Below are positions 44,303-53,737 of a DNA stretch of 59,244 bases, one piece after another. The notes beneath the pieces were generated by a model. That model saw nothing but the letters and a program-made list of their open reading frames with translations. It searched no databases and had not been told where the DNA came from. Position numbers and translations under genes: made by a program. The stretch lies in assembly GCF_005405585.1 (NCBI RefSeq), contig NZ_BJEQ01000024.1, forward strand, positions 1-59,244. Reading direction: 5' to 3'. Position 1 is the stretch's first letter, and the number at the start of each line of letters is the position of its first letter. Source of the stretch: Agarivorans sp. Toyoura001 (GTDB taxonomy: Bacteria > Pseudomonadota > Gammaproteobacteria > Enterobacterales > Celerinatantimonadaceae).

Positions 44303-45616
44303 TTAACGGAACTGAGGCATGAAGTCTAAATTTTCGTCAATCGTTTCATTTAACGCTTCCTCTAAAATGCAGCCTGTTGTGACTAATGGATTCAGAATTA
44401 GCGCTCGGTGGGCAATATTACGATCACCTGTTACTGCTGCTTCAACGGTTAGTGTTTCAAACTCTTTCATCATTTGAATAAGGCGTAATGTATCTGAAGG
44501 GAACGGTGCAACGTTTAGTGGTACGGGGCCAGAGCGAGTAATCATACTACTTACTTCAACCGCACAATCATCTGACAGACCAGCTATAGTGCCATTGTTG
44601 CGTGTATTAACGTGCATGATGGTACGTTTGTCGTTGTAAATTGAGCTCATTAGCTCACAAGCTGCTTCAGAGTAATATTGACCGCCTCGTTTCTCTAGCT
44701 CTTTAGGTTTCTCGCTAAGAGCTGGATTACGATAGATATCGAACAGGCGTTCTTCCATTGCTTTAACTACTTCACCACGGGTGCCCTCGCCATTCGCCTC
44801 TACAATTTCTTGCTGCATGATATCTTGGCTAGTGTAGTAATAACGCAAGTAAGCACATGGAATCATGCCCATGTTACGCAGTAACTGTTCTGGCCAATCA
44901 AATGCCGGTATGTTTGCCGGAACCAGCGTATCGTTACCTGACAGCATCTCATCAACGATGTCTTCGAGTTTGTCTTGACCGTTAATAAGTACTTGTCGAG
45001 CAAAAATGAAGTGGTTTAATCCCGCAACTTGTAAGACAAAGTCTTGCTCGTTTACATCAAGCATTTTGGCAATGCCTTTTTGCATGATAACCGGCACATT
45101 ACATAAGCCGACCGCTTTCACCTTGGTATGCTTAAGAATAGCTTCGGTCACCATGCCTGATGGATTGGTAAAATTGAGTAACCAAGCATCTGGACACAAC
45201 TCTTCCATTTCATGGGCAATTTCAAGTGCGATAGGGATAGTACGGCAAGCATTAGCAAAACCACCAAGACCGTTGGTTTCTTGCCCAATCATGCCGTATT
45301 TTAGAGAAATACGTTCATCGCGAATACGACCTTCGAGACAACCCGCGCGGAACTGAGAGCAAACAAAATCAGCACCTTTTAAGGCTTCTTTACGATCCAG
45401 CGTGACATGCACATTTATGTGTTCCAAATTGTTTTTAGCGAGCATACGGCGTGTTAGATCACCGATAATGTTGACCTTGTCGTGGCCTTCTTCGATGTCT
45501 ACCAACCAAAGTTGACCGATAGGAAGTTCGCTGCTGCGATGAATTAGGCCTTCAATAAGCTCTGGAGTGTAACTCGAACCAGCACCAATAATGGTGATTT
45601 TAAGTTGGTTTTTCAT
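44303..45616 (-). CDS. Glycoside hydrolase family 4 (6-phospho-glucosidase-like)
   Basis: This 437-residue NAD+- and metal-dependent GH4 enzyme begins with a Rossmann motif (ITIIGAGSSYTPELIEGL). It has the metal-binding cysteine in GLCNVPVIMQKG (about residues 171-182) and VAGLNHFIFAR (about 197-207). The RMGLDRFxDxR-type pattern of alpha-galactosidases is absent. The overall look is that of 6-phospho-beta-glucosidases such as LicH/CelF. The substrate would be a phosphorylated disaccharide, yet no PTS genes are present in the window. It is divergent from a LysR gene. Confidence 0.87.
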   Translation of the reverse strand: MKNQLKITIIGAGSSYTPELIEGLIHRSSELPIGQLWLVDIEEGHDKVNIIGDLTRRMLAKNNLEHINVHVTLDRKEALKGADFVCSQFRAGCLEGRIRDERISLKYGMIGQETNGLGGFANACRTIPIALEIAHEMEELCPDAWLLNFTNPSGMVTEAILKHTKVKAVGLCNVPVIMQKGIAKMLDVNEQDFVLQVAGLNHFIFARQVLINGQDKLEDIVDEMLSGNDTLVPANIPAFDWPEQLLRNMGMIPCAYLRYYYTSQDIMQQEIVEANGEGTRGEVVKAMEERLFDIYRNPALSEKPKELEKRGGQYYSEAACELMSSIYNDKRTIMHVNTRNNGTIAGLSDDCAVEVSSMITRSGPVPLNVAPFPSDTLRLIQMMKEFETLTVEAAVTGDRNIAHRALILNPLVTTGCILEEALNETIDENLDFMPQFR

Positions 45617-45724
45617 ATGAGGATTCTCTATACGGATTAATTGAGTTAATTAAAAGTCTTTCCATTAAGGGCGACAAACTAAAATATATGTTATATACAT
45701 TAGCTACACTAATTCATAAGCATA

Positions 45725-46687
45725 ATGTTTAGTTTAATGGACAAAAAACAACAGCAACTCACCAACATGCACACATTCAGTGTGGCGGCTAAGTTTTTAA
45801 GCTTTACCAAAGCGGCGGAAGAGTTGTTTATTTCTCAGGGGGCGGTAAGTCAACGAATCAAGCAGCTAGAGCTGCAACTCGGCTTTATGTTGTTTGTAAG
45901 GCTGACAAGGCGTTTAAAACTCACCGTAGAAGGAGAGCGCTTACTACAAGCGCTTAATCAATCTTTTGACCTGATTTTTTCTGAGATAGACGATATTAGG
46001 TTTAAGGAGTTAAGGGGAGAGTTGTATCTTGGCGTTGCGCCGACATTTGCGCAAAGCTGGTTGTTAAAGCGTTTACCTGAATTTCAAGCGATGTACCCCA
46101 ATTTGAATATCAAGCTAAGAGTGAAGGCGAGTCCGTTAAATTTTCAACATGAACCAGTGGATTTGGCTATCTATTATAGCGAGAGGCACCACGCTGAGTT
46201 TTTCAGCCAAAAGTTATTTGATGAATACATTACTCCGGTTTGTTCGCCTAGTTATTATGAGAATCAATTGAATACTGTTGATAACAAAGAGCCACTTGAA
46301 AGTAACCAGCTGTTAGCTGAAAATTTTAGTGACCTGACTTTAATCCATTGTTCTGAATCGCTTGAATCGAACCAACCTCAACATGAATGGAAGTTATGGC
46401 TTGGAAAGCAAAGTGATGAGCAAGTGAAACGATTAGTGCTTCCTGAGGCTAGCATGATAGTTAACCATGCCGACATGGCAAATTCAGCCGCGAGTTACTC
46501 AATGGGTATGGCGATGGGAAGAATTGCGCTAATAGAAGAAAAGTTGCATACGAAGGCGCTAATCGCGCCTTTTGAAAGCGTATCTTCAGGGCGTGCTTAT
46601 CATTTAATTTGCCCTCAAGGTCAGCAAACAAGGCCAAGAAATAAAGCTTTTATTGATTGGTTGATGGCTTGCTTATCTAAGGCATAA
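45725..46687 (+). CDS. LysR family transcription regulator
   Basis: The 320-residue regulator has the N-terminal winged HTH (FSVAAKFLSFTKAAEELFIS, then GAVSQRIKQLELQLGFMLFVR) and a C-terminal effector domain starting with GELYLGVAPTFAQSWLLKRLPEFQ. The GcvA-like pattern is visible. A start at the ATG at 45737 is possible. It is divergent from the GH4 gene and probably regulates it. An A+T-rich ATATATGTTATATACAT stretch (45681-45697) lies in the shared promoter. Confidence 0.9.
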   Translation: MFSLMDKKQQQLTNMHTFSVAAKFLSFTKAAEELFISQGAVSQRIKQLELQLGFMLFVRLTRRLKLTVEGERLLQALNQSFDLIFSEIDDIRFKELRGELYLGVAPTFAQSWLLKRLPEFQAMYPNLNIKLRVKASPLNFQHEPVDLAIYYSERHHAEFFSQKLFDEYITPVCSPSYYENQLNTVDNKEPLESNQLLAENFSDLTLIHCSESLESNQPQHEWKLWLGKQSDEQVKRLVLPEASMIVNHADMANSAASYSMGMAMGRIALIEEKLHTKALIAPFESVSSGRAYHLICPQGQQTRPRNKAFIDWLMACLSKA

Positions 46688-46840
46688 GCCATCAACTACT
46701 ACAATACTTGGTCAAACTGACTAACGGCTTAATATCTCGTAGCCATCAACAAAGGTGTTGTAAAACTGAGCCATTACTTGTTTACAGTGATTAGAGCAGT
46801 AAGCGTTGGTTGACGGAAATGTTTAGAAGGTTGCGATAGT

Positions 46841-47326
46841 TTAAGTAGCTAAGGTTTTAAACATAATTAAACAATCCACCAAGCCTTGTTCGCTGTGTTG
46901 ATAACCATTGGGAATGGTACCGATAACATCGAATCCCAGCTTTTTCCACAGAGCAATGGCCGCCTCATTGGTAGAGACTACCGAGTTAAATTGCATGGCG
47001 CTAAAGCCGAGTTGTAATGCCTGCTGTTGAGAGTGCAAGCACAGCTGCTTAGCGATACCTTTGCCGCGAGCCGTTTCACTAACCATATATCCGCAGTTAC
47101 ACACATGGCTACCAGGCCCCATGGCATTAGCTTTTAGGTAGTAGCTTGCTAGTATTTCACCATTTTCTTCATATACAAAACACTTAGCTGGCAATATACA
47201 CCAAAGCTCATAGGCTTGTTGCTCACTCATATTCGGATCAAAGGCGTAAGTCTGTTGGGCGCGAATCACTGCCTCGAAGCTTGGCCAGAAGGCGCTAAAA
47301 TCCGCTTGGGTCATGGCTCTTATCAT
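46841..47326 (-). CDS. GNAT family N-acetyltransferase
   Basis: The 161-residue protein is a GNAT acetyltransferase. It starts MIRAMTQADFSAFWPSFEAV, has the acetyl-CoA-binding pattern VSETARGKGIAKQLCLHSQQQALQLGF (about residues 84-110) and NEAAIALWKKLGFDVIGTIP (about 120-139). The target is unknown. It is on the same strand as the nucleotidase, 57 bp downstream, and could be co-transcribed. Confidence 0.88.
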   Translation of the reverse strand: MIRAMTQADFSAFWPSFEAVIRAQQTYAFDPNMSEQQAYELWCILPAKCFVYEENGEILASYYLKANAMGPGSHVCNCGYMVSETARGKGIAKQLCLHSQQQALQLGFSAMQFNSVVSTNEAAIALWKKLGFDVIGTIPNGYQHSEQGLVDCLIMFKTLAT

Positions 47327-47383
47327 TTGAGTCGTCCTTTGGTATTCGCCGCTTCGCTTTGAGGAGTGCAGAGAGTTATGTGT

Positions 47384-49063
47384 TTACACTAACTGTTTTT
47401 GTTGGCTGGCAAAAGTCACAAAACTGTCGCTCATGGTCATGCCTAGGTCTTGATGATCCCAGCTATCGAGCAAGGCATGATAACCCTCTTTCCCCGCTAA
47501 GGTGTAAGCCGAAGAGACCCCTCGGTAGTTCTTTTTTAGCTCAAGCGCCTGCCACATATCGCCGCAGCGTAGTTCTACCTTGCTTACACGTTTGCCTGCA
47601 GGTTTATCACCTTGGTAGTGGTAACGCAGTTTGTAAAAGTAGGGAAAGCTGCCGTCTCCAGTGCCTAACAAGCCATTGTTCGTGGCGTTATCTATCGAGC
47701 TTTCAATAACTTGCAATAATTGTTTACCTGATACTAGATAGCTAACAATGGCAATTTCAAAGGGTAATAAACGGCCGCATATTTCCGCTTTAGTAAGTGG
47801 GCCCGCTTTTAAAGAAACACGCACACCGCCGGCGTTATGTAAGGCAAAATCGGTGGGCTGTTTGGCGTTAGCGGCTTGATAAAAACCTTGGCATACCAGT
47901 GGTGATATTTCACTGCCCTCGGGCAGTTGGCTGGTGGGCATTCTAGAGTGTAACAATGGCTTGCTCAGTGTAGTCACAACTTGGCGGCGCATTTCGTCAA
48001 TTACTGGGCGATATTCTTGGTTGATGATCTTGGTCATTTGCTGATCATCAGGGTAATGGCTCACTAATGAACTCGCCGCCAAATAATCAGCAATTTGAGC
48101 GCGTATCTCGGGTGATACTGGCTGACCATGTTGCAAAGCTTGCCACTGGTTATCGATTAAAAAACTCACGCCGCCATCTACCGAAATAACCTTACCTTCG
48201 CTATCAAATTCTAAGCGCTCTAAGCCTATAGATTCAGCATGTTTACCTGCTTGTAGAATGAGGCAGCCATGATGCCAGTGCTGGCTTTGTTGAGTACTTT
48301 CAATACCCATTTCAGAGAAATCACCGGTTAAAGTGTGTGAGTGGCCACCAACGATCAGGCTTATGCCGGATACGGCTTCCGCTAAGGCTAAATCTCCGCT
48401 ATGGCCTAAATGGCTTAATACCAAGATGTGTTTTATGCCTTGTTGTTGTAAATGCTTAATCGTTGCTTGAGTCGTTTCAATGGCGTTCAAGAAATGGCAG
48501 TCAGCATCGGGGCAACCAATGTTATGCATCAGGTCGTGGGTAATACCAATAATTGCCAGTTGTTTATCGCCTAAAGGCTTGAGCAGGTACTCAGCTATTT
48601 GTTGCTGATTATCGTAGCGATAGAGGTTTTTATGTGGCGCTAAAGGTTGAGGTTTATGTTGATCTTCTTGGCTTAAATCCATGTTGCCAGCAAGTAAGGC
48701 AAACTCAGCTTGATCAACAAATTGTGATACTGGCGCGTTACCAAGATCAAACTCATGGTTGCCAATGGTCATGGCGTCAGGCATAAGCAAGTTAAGTAAA
48801 CGGGCGTTAGCTAAGCCTTTGAATTGGCTGAAATACAAACTGCCTTGAAAGCTATCACCTGCATGTAGCAATAAACTAGGTATCTGCTGTTGTTTCGCTA
48901 TTTTTCGTTGTTCGGCTACTGCGCTAGCAATACGCGCATAACCTCCGCATTGCGCATCAATTTGGTAGCGTTGTCCATGTAAGTTGATGTAAAAATGGAC
49001 TAAAGAAGACTCAAAATGGGAGTGGGTATCGTTGATATGAGCCAAGTAAAGCGAATAAGTCAT
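47384..49063 (-). CDS. 5'-nucleotidase / metallophosphoesterase without a signal peptide
   Basis: The 559-residue enzyme has a two-domain UshA-type fold. Metal-site motifs are LAHINDTHSHF (about residues 5-15), GNHEFDLG (about 107), LSHLGHSGDLALA and VGGHSHTL. The substrate domain includes FALHNAGGVRVSLKAGPLTKAEICGRLLPFEI (in part). The start at 49063 has GGAG upstream. There is no signal peptide, so it should be cytosolic, unlike periplasmic UshA. It stands next to the nucleoside-type ABC transporter and could dephosphorylate nucleotides in the same salvage route (inference). Confidence 0.88.
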   Translation of the reverse strand: MTYSLYLAHINDTHSHFESSLVHFYINLHGQRYQIDAQCGGYARIASAVAEQRKIAKQQQIPSLLLHAGDSFQGSLYFSQFKGLANARLLNLLMPDAMTIGNHEFDLGNAPVSQFVDQAEFALLAGNMDLSQEDQHKPQPLAPHKNLYRYDNQQQIAEYLLKPLGDKQLAIIGITHDLMHNIGCPDADCHFLNAIETTQATIKHLQQQGIKHILVLSHLGHSGDLALAEAVSGISLIVGGHSHTLTGDFSEMGIESTQQSQHWHHGCLILQAGKHAESIGLERLEFDSEGKVISVDGGVSFLIDNQWQALQHGQPVSPEIRAQIADYLAASSLVSHYPDDQQMTKIINQEYRPVIDEMRRQVVTTLSKPLLHSRMPTSQLPEGSEISPLVCQGFYQAANAKQPTDFALHNAGGVRVSLKAGPLTKAEICGRLLPFEIAIVSYLVSGKQLLQVIESSIDNATNNGLLGTGDGSFPYFYKLRYHYQGDKPAGKRVSKVELRCGDMWQALELKKNYRGVSSAYTLAGKEGYHALLDSWDHQDLGMTMSDSFVTFASQQKQLV

Positions 49064-49166
49064 AGAGTCTCCAACAAGCGGGAAGGCATGATACGCCAAT
49101 TTATTACTTTGCTTGAACCATTCAGTGATATTTATTTTTTATTGGCGCTGTTAGTCACCAAAAGAA

Positions 49167-49193
49167 CAAAGCCTCTAATAAATAGAGGCTTTG
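49167..49193 (-). terminator. Terminator after the ABC transporter operon
   Basis: CAAAGCCTCTA / TAGAGGCTTTG is a perfect 11-bp stem with a 5-base loop, followed on the minus strand by TTCTTTTGG. It starts 23 bp after the last permease gene. Confidence 0.8.
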
Positions 49194-49215
49194 ATTCAGC
49201 TTGATATCTAGAGAG

Positions 49216-50145
49216 TTAATGGCGTCTAGAATCAAAAGGTTTGGCCAAGCTCATGGGGGCTGCCAGCTTTTGCCGAATAGGGTTAGAGCTAATAATTACC
49301 ATCACTACAATAGTGGCTACATAAGGCATCATTGCTAGCAAGTTGGGTGAAATGGTAAAACCGATACCTTGCATCACTAAGTGCAAGATAGACGCAACAC
49401 CAAACAAGTAGGCGCCAACCATTAAGTAACCCACACGCCATGAGGCAAATACAACTAAAGATAAAGCAATCCAGCCGCGGCCTGCGGTCATGTTTTCCAT
49501 CCACATTGGGGTGTAAGAAAGAGACATATAAGCGCCTGCTAAACCAGCAAATGCACCACCAGTAAGTACCGCAATATAGCGAACTTTTATCACTTTAATG
49601 CCTAAAGCGTTGGCCGAGTAGGGGTTTTCGCCTACCGCTCGTAAGGTTAAGCCTGCACGTGTTTTGTTTACCACCCACCAGCATATTGCTACCAATACAA
49701 AGCTGCCATAAACCAGTATGTCGTGGTTAAATAGCAGCGGTCCAACAAAAGGAATGTCGCTCAGTAAAGGGATCGCAATGGGCTTAAATCCATTAACGGT
49801 AGAGCCCACTAAGCTTGCGCCCAAAAAGGCACTTAAGCCTGAACCAAAAATGGTTAAGGCCAGGCCAGTGGCTACTTGGTTGGTATTTAAGTTAAGTGAT
49901 AGTAGCGCAAAAATACCCGCCATCATCATGCCTGCCACCATGGCAAGCAACAAACCTAAGGCTAAATTGCCACTAAAGTAAGCACCGGCAAAACCGGCCA
50001 TGGCACCCATTAACATCATGCCTTCTTGGCCTAAGTTAAGTACGCCCGATTTCTCGCAAATCAATTCGCCCAAGGCAACTAGCAATAACGGTGTGCCTGT
50101 TTTGATGGCTGCCACCAAAATTTGTTGAAACAGTTCCATGTCCAT
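49216..50145 (-). CDS. ABC transporter permease, nucleoside-type (BMP system)
   Basis: The 309-residue permease has about nine to ten membrane segments and belongs to the BPD_transp_2 family. It begins with FQQILVAAIKTGTPLLLVALGELICEKSGVLNLGQEGMMLMGA, which is the family hallmark, and includes RAVGENPYSANALGIKV. The layout is that of the second permease of BMP-type nucleoside importers. It partners with the permease upstream, the duplicated ATPase and, most probably, the binding protein encoded at 33565-34644. Confidence 0.93.
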   Translation of the reverse strand: MDMELFQQILVAAIKTGTPLLLVALGELICEKSGVLNLGQEGMMLMGAMAGFAGAYFSGNLALGLLLAMVAGMMMAGIFALLSLNLNTNQVATGLALTIFGSGLSAFLGASLVGSTVNGFKPIAIPLLSDIPFVGPLLFNHDILVYGSFVLVAICWWVVNKTRAGLTLRAVGENPYSANALGIKVIKVRYIAVLTGGAFAGLAGAYMSLSYTPMWMENMTAGRGWIALSLVVFASWRVGYLMVGAYLFGVASILHLVMQGIGFTISPNLLAMMPYVATIVVMVIISSNPIRQKLAAPMSLAKPFDSRRH

Positions 50146-51251
50146 TAAGCGGCTCCTTGCTTGGTGCTAACTGGGGCAGTTTGAGAGTTTGATTTATTGG
50201 GCTGCCAGATGATTTTGTAGTGAATGAGAAAATCACACGCGAGTAAGAAAAACAGCAATATACCTTGGAATAGGCCAGTAATTGCTGTAGGCATACCCAA
50301 CTCAATTTGGGCTAAATCGCTGCCCATGTATAAAGTCCCCATAAAGAAGGCCGCGAAGATAATGCCAAAGGGGTTAAGCCTGCCAAGGTAAGCCACAATA
50401 ATGGCTGCATAGCCATAGCCTGGCGATACTTGCGGAATGAGCTGACCAATGGGGCCGGTCACCTCTGCCACGCCAGCAAAGCCTGCTAGCGCACCAGCAC
50501 TCAGCATCACGCTCCAAATAATAAACTTACTGCTGTAACCGGCGTATCGCGCGGCCGGTTGGTCTGAGCCAAATACGCGCAGCTGAAATCCCGGTAAGGT
50601 GCGGTACAAAATAATCCCCGAACCAATGGCAAAAACTACCGCTAATACAATGCTGATTGAGGCACGACCATCTTCCATAATGGTGGGGAGCAATAACGCG
50701 TCGGCAAATATGGCTGACTCTGGAAATCCAAAGCCTTCAGGATCAATAAGTGGGCCGTGTACTCCCCATAGCAGCAAATACAAACCAATGTAATTAAGCA
50801 TAATCGTGGTAAGAATAAGGTTGGTGTGGAACAGCTGATGCAGCAGGGTAGGTATAGCTGCCCAAAACATGCCAGCCACCGCGCCGGCGAGCAGCGTAAT
50901 GGCTAACCAGCCATAACCTGAATCATCATTGGCTTGCAGCGCAAAATATGAGCCCACCAACGCGCCAACTAGCAATTGTCCTTCGGCACCAATATTCCAA
51001 ATGTTCGCTTTGTAACACAGCGCTAATCCGGTGGCACACAATAACAAAGGCGTGGTTTTTACCATTAATTCGCCTAGGTTATAGCTGTCGCTAAGCGGAC
51101 CGATAATGAATACTTTAAATGCGGTGGTGGGGTTAATGCCTAAGGCCAAAAACATAATGCTAGATACCAGCATAGTGAGCACAATCGCAATCAGTGGTGA
51201 CAGCCAAGACATCAGTTTGGAAGACTCTAAACGCGCTTGAGTTTTAAGCAT
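50145..51251 (-). CDS. ABC transporter permease, nucleoside-type (BMP system)
   Basis: The 368-residue permease is the longer partner of the pair. It has the BPD_transp_2 pattern TTPLLLCATGLALCYKANIWNIGAEGQLLVGALVG and the loop VFGSDQPAARYAGYSSKF. It overlaps the ATPase gene by 8 bp and shares a base with the following permease gene, so the three are one operon. It sits in the inner membrane. Confidence 0.93.
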   Translation of the reverse strand: MLKTQARLESSKLMSWLSPLIAIVLTMLVSSIMFLALGINPTTAFKVFIIGPLSDSYNLGELMVKTTPLLLCATGLALCYKANIWNIGAEGQLLVGALVGSYFALQANDDSGYGWLAITLLAGAVAGMFWAAIPTLLHQLFHTNLILTTIMLNYIGLYLLLWGVHGPLIDPEGFGFPESAIFADALLLPTIMEDGRASISIVLAVVFAIGSGIILYRTLPGFQLRVFGSDQPAARYAGYSSKFIIWSVMLSAGALAGFAGVAEVTGPIGQLIPQVSPGYGYAAIIVAYLGRLNPFGIIFAAFFMGTLYMGSDLAQIELGMPTAITGLFQGILLFFLLACDFLIHYKIIWQPNKSNSQTAPVSTKQGAA

Positions 51252-52794
51252 GTTTTACATCCTCCTGCGGCTTATCTTCATTCATGAAGCTGCCAGCAAT
51301 CCATTTACCTACCTCTTCAATGTTGGTTTGCTCGGTGTGTACCGCATGTGATAACTGCCCTTCGTATAAGGCGGCAATGCGGTCTGAAATCATGAACAAT
51401 TCATCAATATCTTCCGATACCACTAAAATGGCCGCGCCGTTATCACGCAGCTCAATGAGTTGGCGATGAATTGAACTGGCTGCGCCTATATCTACCCCCC
51501 AAGTAGGGTGAGCACAAATCAGTACTTCTGGGTTTTGATCCACTTCGCGACCAATAATAAATTTTTGTAGGTTACCGCCCGATAAGCTCTTAGCTTGCGC
51601 GTGGGCGTTGTGGCATTTCACGTCGTTGCGGTGAATAATCGACTTGGCTAACTCAACCACTTTATGCGGCAAAATGAGACCGCGATTCACCAAGCCCTTG
51701 CGCGCGCTAGTCAGCAAGGTGTTGTCGGCTAGGCTCATGTCTGGCACTGCACCTTGGCCTAGGCGATCGGCTGGCACGTAACTCATGCCCAGTAAGCGCC
51801 GTTCACCAGCATTTAGCTTGGCCACCTTGCGGCCATTTATTAGTATGCTGCCGGCCTCTGCTCGAGTATCTTCGCCACTTAAGGCTTCTAATAGATCTTC
51901 TTGGCCATTACCGGCTACGCCAGCAATACCGAGTATTTCGCCTTTATGCAGGCTAAGGTTTACCTTTGTGAGTCCGGTACCAAAAGGATTAGTAGGCGGT
52001 ACGCTTAAATCTCGGGTGACGAGCAGCTCGTCGGAGCCAATGGTTTTATGGTAGCGCTCCGACAACACGGCTTCACTGCCAACCATCATTCTGGCGATAG
52101 AATCTGGTGTTTCATTAGCGGGTACACATTCACCGTTCACTTTGCCGCCGCGCAATATTACAGCCCGGTCGCACAATGCAGTGACTTCTTTCAGTTTGTG
52201 GCTAATAAATAAAATGCTGCAGCCTTCACTGGCTAGCGTGCGCAATACTTTAAATAAACCGGCGACTTCTTGCGGGGTGAGTACCGAAGTCGGCTCATCA
52301 AGAATCAGCAGTTTAACGTTTTGAATTAAACAGCGAAGTATCTCTAAGCGTTGGCGCTCGCCAATGCTTAAGTTATGTACGTAGCGGTCTGGGTCTACTT
52401 TCAGCTCGTAGGCTGCGCTGAGTTCAATTATTTTGGCGCGCAAAGTGGCTGCGTCTTTCACAAAGCCTGCATCAAGGCTTAGCTCTATGTTCTCCTGCAC
52501 GGAGAGGGTTTCAAATACCGAGAAGTGTTGAAAAACCATACCAATGCCCATGCTTCGTGCCATATTGGGCGAGCGGATCACTACTTCCTTTCCTTGCCAA
52601 AGTAGGCTGCCTTCGTCTGCCTGTACGACGCCGTAAATCATTTTAACTAGGGTAGATTTTCCTGCACCGTTCTCTCCAAGTAAGGCCAGTATTTCCCCTT
52701 TGGCTAGCGTTAAGCTCACTTTGTCGTTGGCCACTACGCCGGGATAGCGCTTAGACACTTGCCATAACGACAACAAGAGATTGTCTTGTTTCAT
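51244..52794 (-). CDS. ABC transporter ATP-binding protein, duplicated domain (BMP system)
   Basis: The 516-residue protein has two ABC domains. The first contains Walker A GENGAGKSTLVKMIYG (about residues 38-53) and signature LSIGERQRLEILR plus LLILDEPTSVL. The second has a degenerate P-loop (GVAGNGQEDLLEALSG, about 292-307) but a good signature LSGGNLQKFIIGREV. This architecture is that of nucleoside/sugar importers. It is the first gene of the transporter operon and follows a RutR-like operator 57 bp upstream, divergent from tetR. Confidence 0.94.
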   Translation of the reverse strand: MKQDNLLLSLWQVSKRYPGVVANDKVSLTLAKGEILALLGENGAGKSTLVKMIYGVVQADEGSLLWQGKEVVIRSPNMARSMGIGMVFQHFSVFETLSVQENIELSLDAGFVKDAATLRAKIIELSAAYELKVDPDRYVHNLSIGERQRLEILRCLIQNVKLLILDEPTSVLTPQEVAGLFKVLRTLASEGCSILFISHKLKEVTALCDRAVILRGGKVNGECVPANETPDSIARMMVGSEAVLSERYHKTIGSDELLVTRDLSVPPTNPFGTGLTKVNLSLHKGEILGIAGVAGNGQEDLLEALSGEDTRAEAGSILINGRKVAKLNAGERRLLGMSYVPADRLGQGAVPDMSLADNTLLTSARKGLVNRGLILPHKVVELAKSIIHRNDVKCHNAHAQAKSLSGGNLQKFIIGREVDQNPEVLICAHPTWGVDIGAASSIHRQLIELRDNGAAILVVSEDIDELFMISDRIAALYEGQLSHAVHTEQTNIEEVGKWIAGSFMNEDKPQEDVKHA

Positions 52795-52850
52795 TTTGAG
52801 TCCATTCTTGTTTTTCTATCGATCGGTAAGCCATTTGCATTGCATAAATC

Positions 52851-52864
52851 TGACCAAGTGTTCA
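52851..52864. promoter_or_regulatory. RutR-like operator between the ABC operon and tetR
   Basis: TGACCAAGTGTTCA matches TGACCA-N2-TGGTCA at 11 of 12 positions. It lies 57 bp before the ABC ATPase start and 211 bp before the tetR start, so it may serve both directions. No gene occurs in 52795-53074. Confidence 0.6.
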
Positions 52865-53074
52865 ACTTCACTATTGTAGCTAATAAGTTGCAATTGTTTG
52901 TTTTTTGTTGTGCTTAGTTGGTGCGAAGTATGGCAATAAATGGCGCTTTATGGTGCGTTCATGGCTTTTTTTAGCAAACTGCAGTTTGCACTAGTGATTT
53001 ATAAGTTAATCATTAATAATGCTTTCGTAAGTAATATGAGGCTTAAAAAGGTGGAACAAGGAGAGTGACTCAGC

Positions 53075-53704
53075 ATGGCTAAAGCTACGGCAACCCAAAG
53101 TGGCGCAATTAGAAAAAAGAATGAAAAGGTCATCTTAAAAGCGGCGACCAATGAGTTCGTGAAACACGGTTATCAAGGCACTTCATTGCAAGCCATTGCC
53201 GATAGAGCTGAGCTGCCAAAAGCCAATATTCTCTACTACTTTAAATCTAAGCAGGGTTTGTATCGCGCCTTGTTAGAAGACATTCTTGCCATGTGGAATG
53301 ACGCATTCGAACATACCACCGCCGATGATGACCCGGCCGTGGCTATTAGTGCTTATATTCGCTCCAAAATGCGTTACAGCCGCAGCCACCCTAAAAGCTC
53401 ACGTATATTTGCCATGGAAATTATCCAAGGTGCGCCTAACCTAAAAGACAATTTGCAGTTTCCCGTTATTGAGTGGAGTAAGCAAAAATGCAGCTTGATT
53501 CAAACTTGGATAGACCAAGGAAAAATTCAGCCCATTGAACCGATTTATCTATTATTTTTGATTTGGGGAGCGACGCAGTTTTACGCGGATTTTGATACTG
53601 AAGTACGAATGATTCACGGTAAAGCCTTAAGCGTTGAAGAGTTTAGCCAAGCTGAACAAAACTTAGTGGATATTATTCTTCGTGGTATTGGTTTAACGTC
53701 ATAA
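53075..53704 (+). CDS. TetR family regulator, RutR-like
   Basis: The 209-residue protein has a TetR HTH (ILKAATNEFVKHGYQGTSLQAIADRAELPKANILYYFKSKQGLYRALLEDIL, residues about 20-71; recognition portion LPKANILYYFKSK) and a C-terminal ligand domain with SRSHPKSSRIFAMEIIQGAP, which is characteristic of the RutR (YcdC) group. RutR in E. coli responds to uracil/thymine and controls pyrimidine and purine genes (established knowledge). Here the five RutR-like sites point to control of purine catabolism. The ligand is unknown and could be a purine intermediate. GGAGAG precedes the ATG. Confidence 0.88.
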   Translation: MAKATATQSGAIRKKNEKVILKAATNEFVKHGYQGTSLQAIADRAELPKANILYYFKSKQGLYRALLEDILAMWNDAFEHTTADDDPAVAISAYIRSKMRYSRSHPKSSRIFAMEIIQGAPNLKDNLQFPVIEWSKQKCSLIQTWIDQGKIQPIEPIYLLFLIWGATQFYADFDTEVRMIHGKALSVEEFSQAEQNLVDIILRGIGLTS

Positions 53705-53715
53705 ATTTATTTTCT

Positions 53716-53729
53716 TGAGCGCTTGGTCA
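53716..53729. promoter_or_regulatory. RutR-like operator upstream of the 8-oxoguanine deaminase gene
   Basis: TGAGCGCTTGGTCA matches TGACCA-N2-TGGTCA at 10 of 12 positions, 52 bp before the deaminase ATG and 12 bp after the tetR stop. Confidence 0.55.
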
Positions 53730-53737
53730 GCTTTTTG

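Noticed and set aside
46708-46724. TTGGTCAAACTGACTAA as a further RutR-like site
   Set aside because: The half-sites are in the reverse order and the position is between convergent genes, so it cannot be a promoter operator of that kind.
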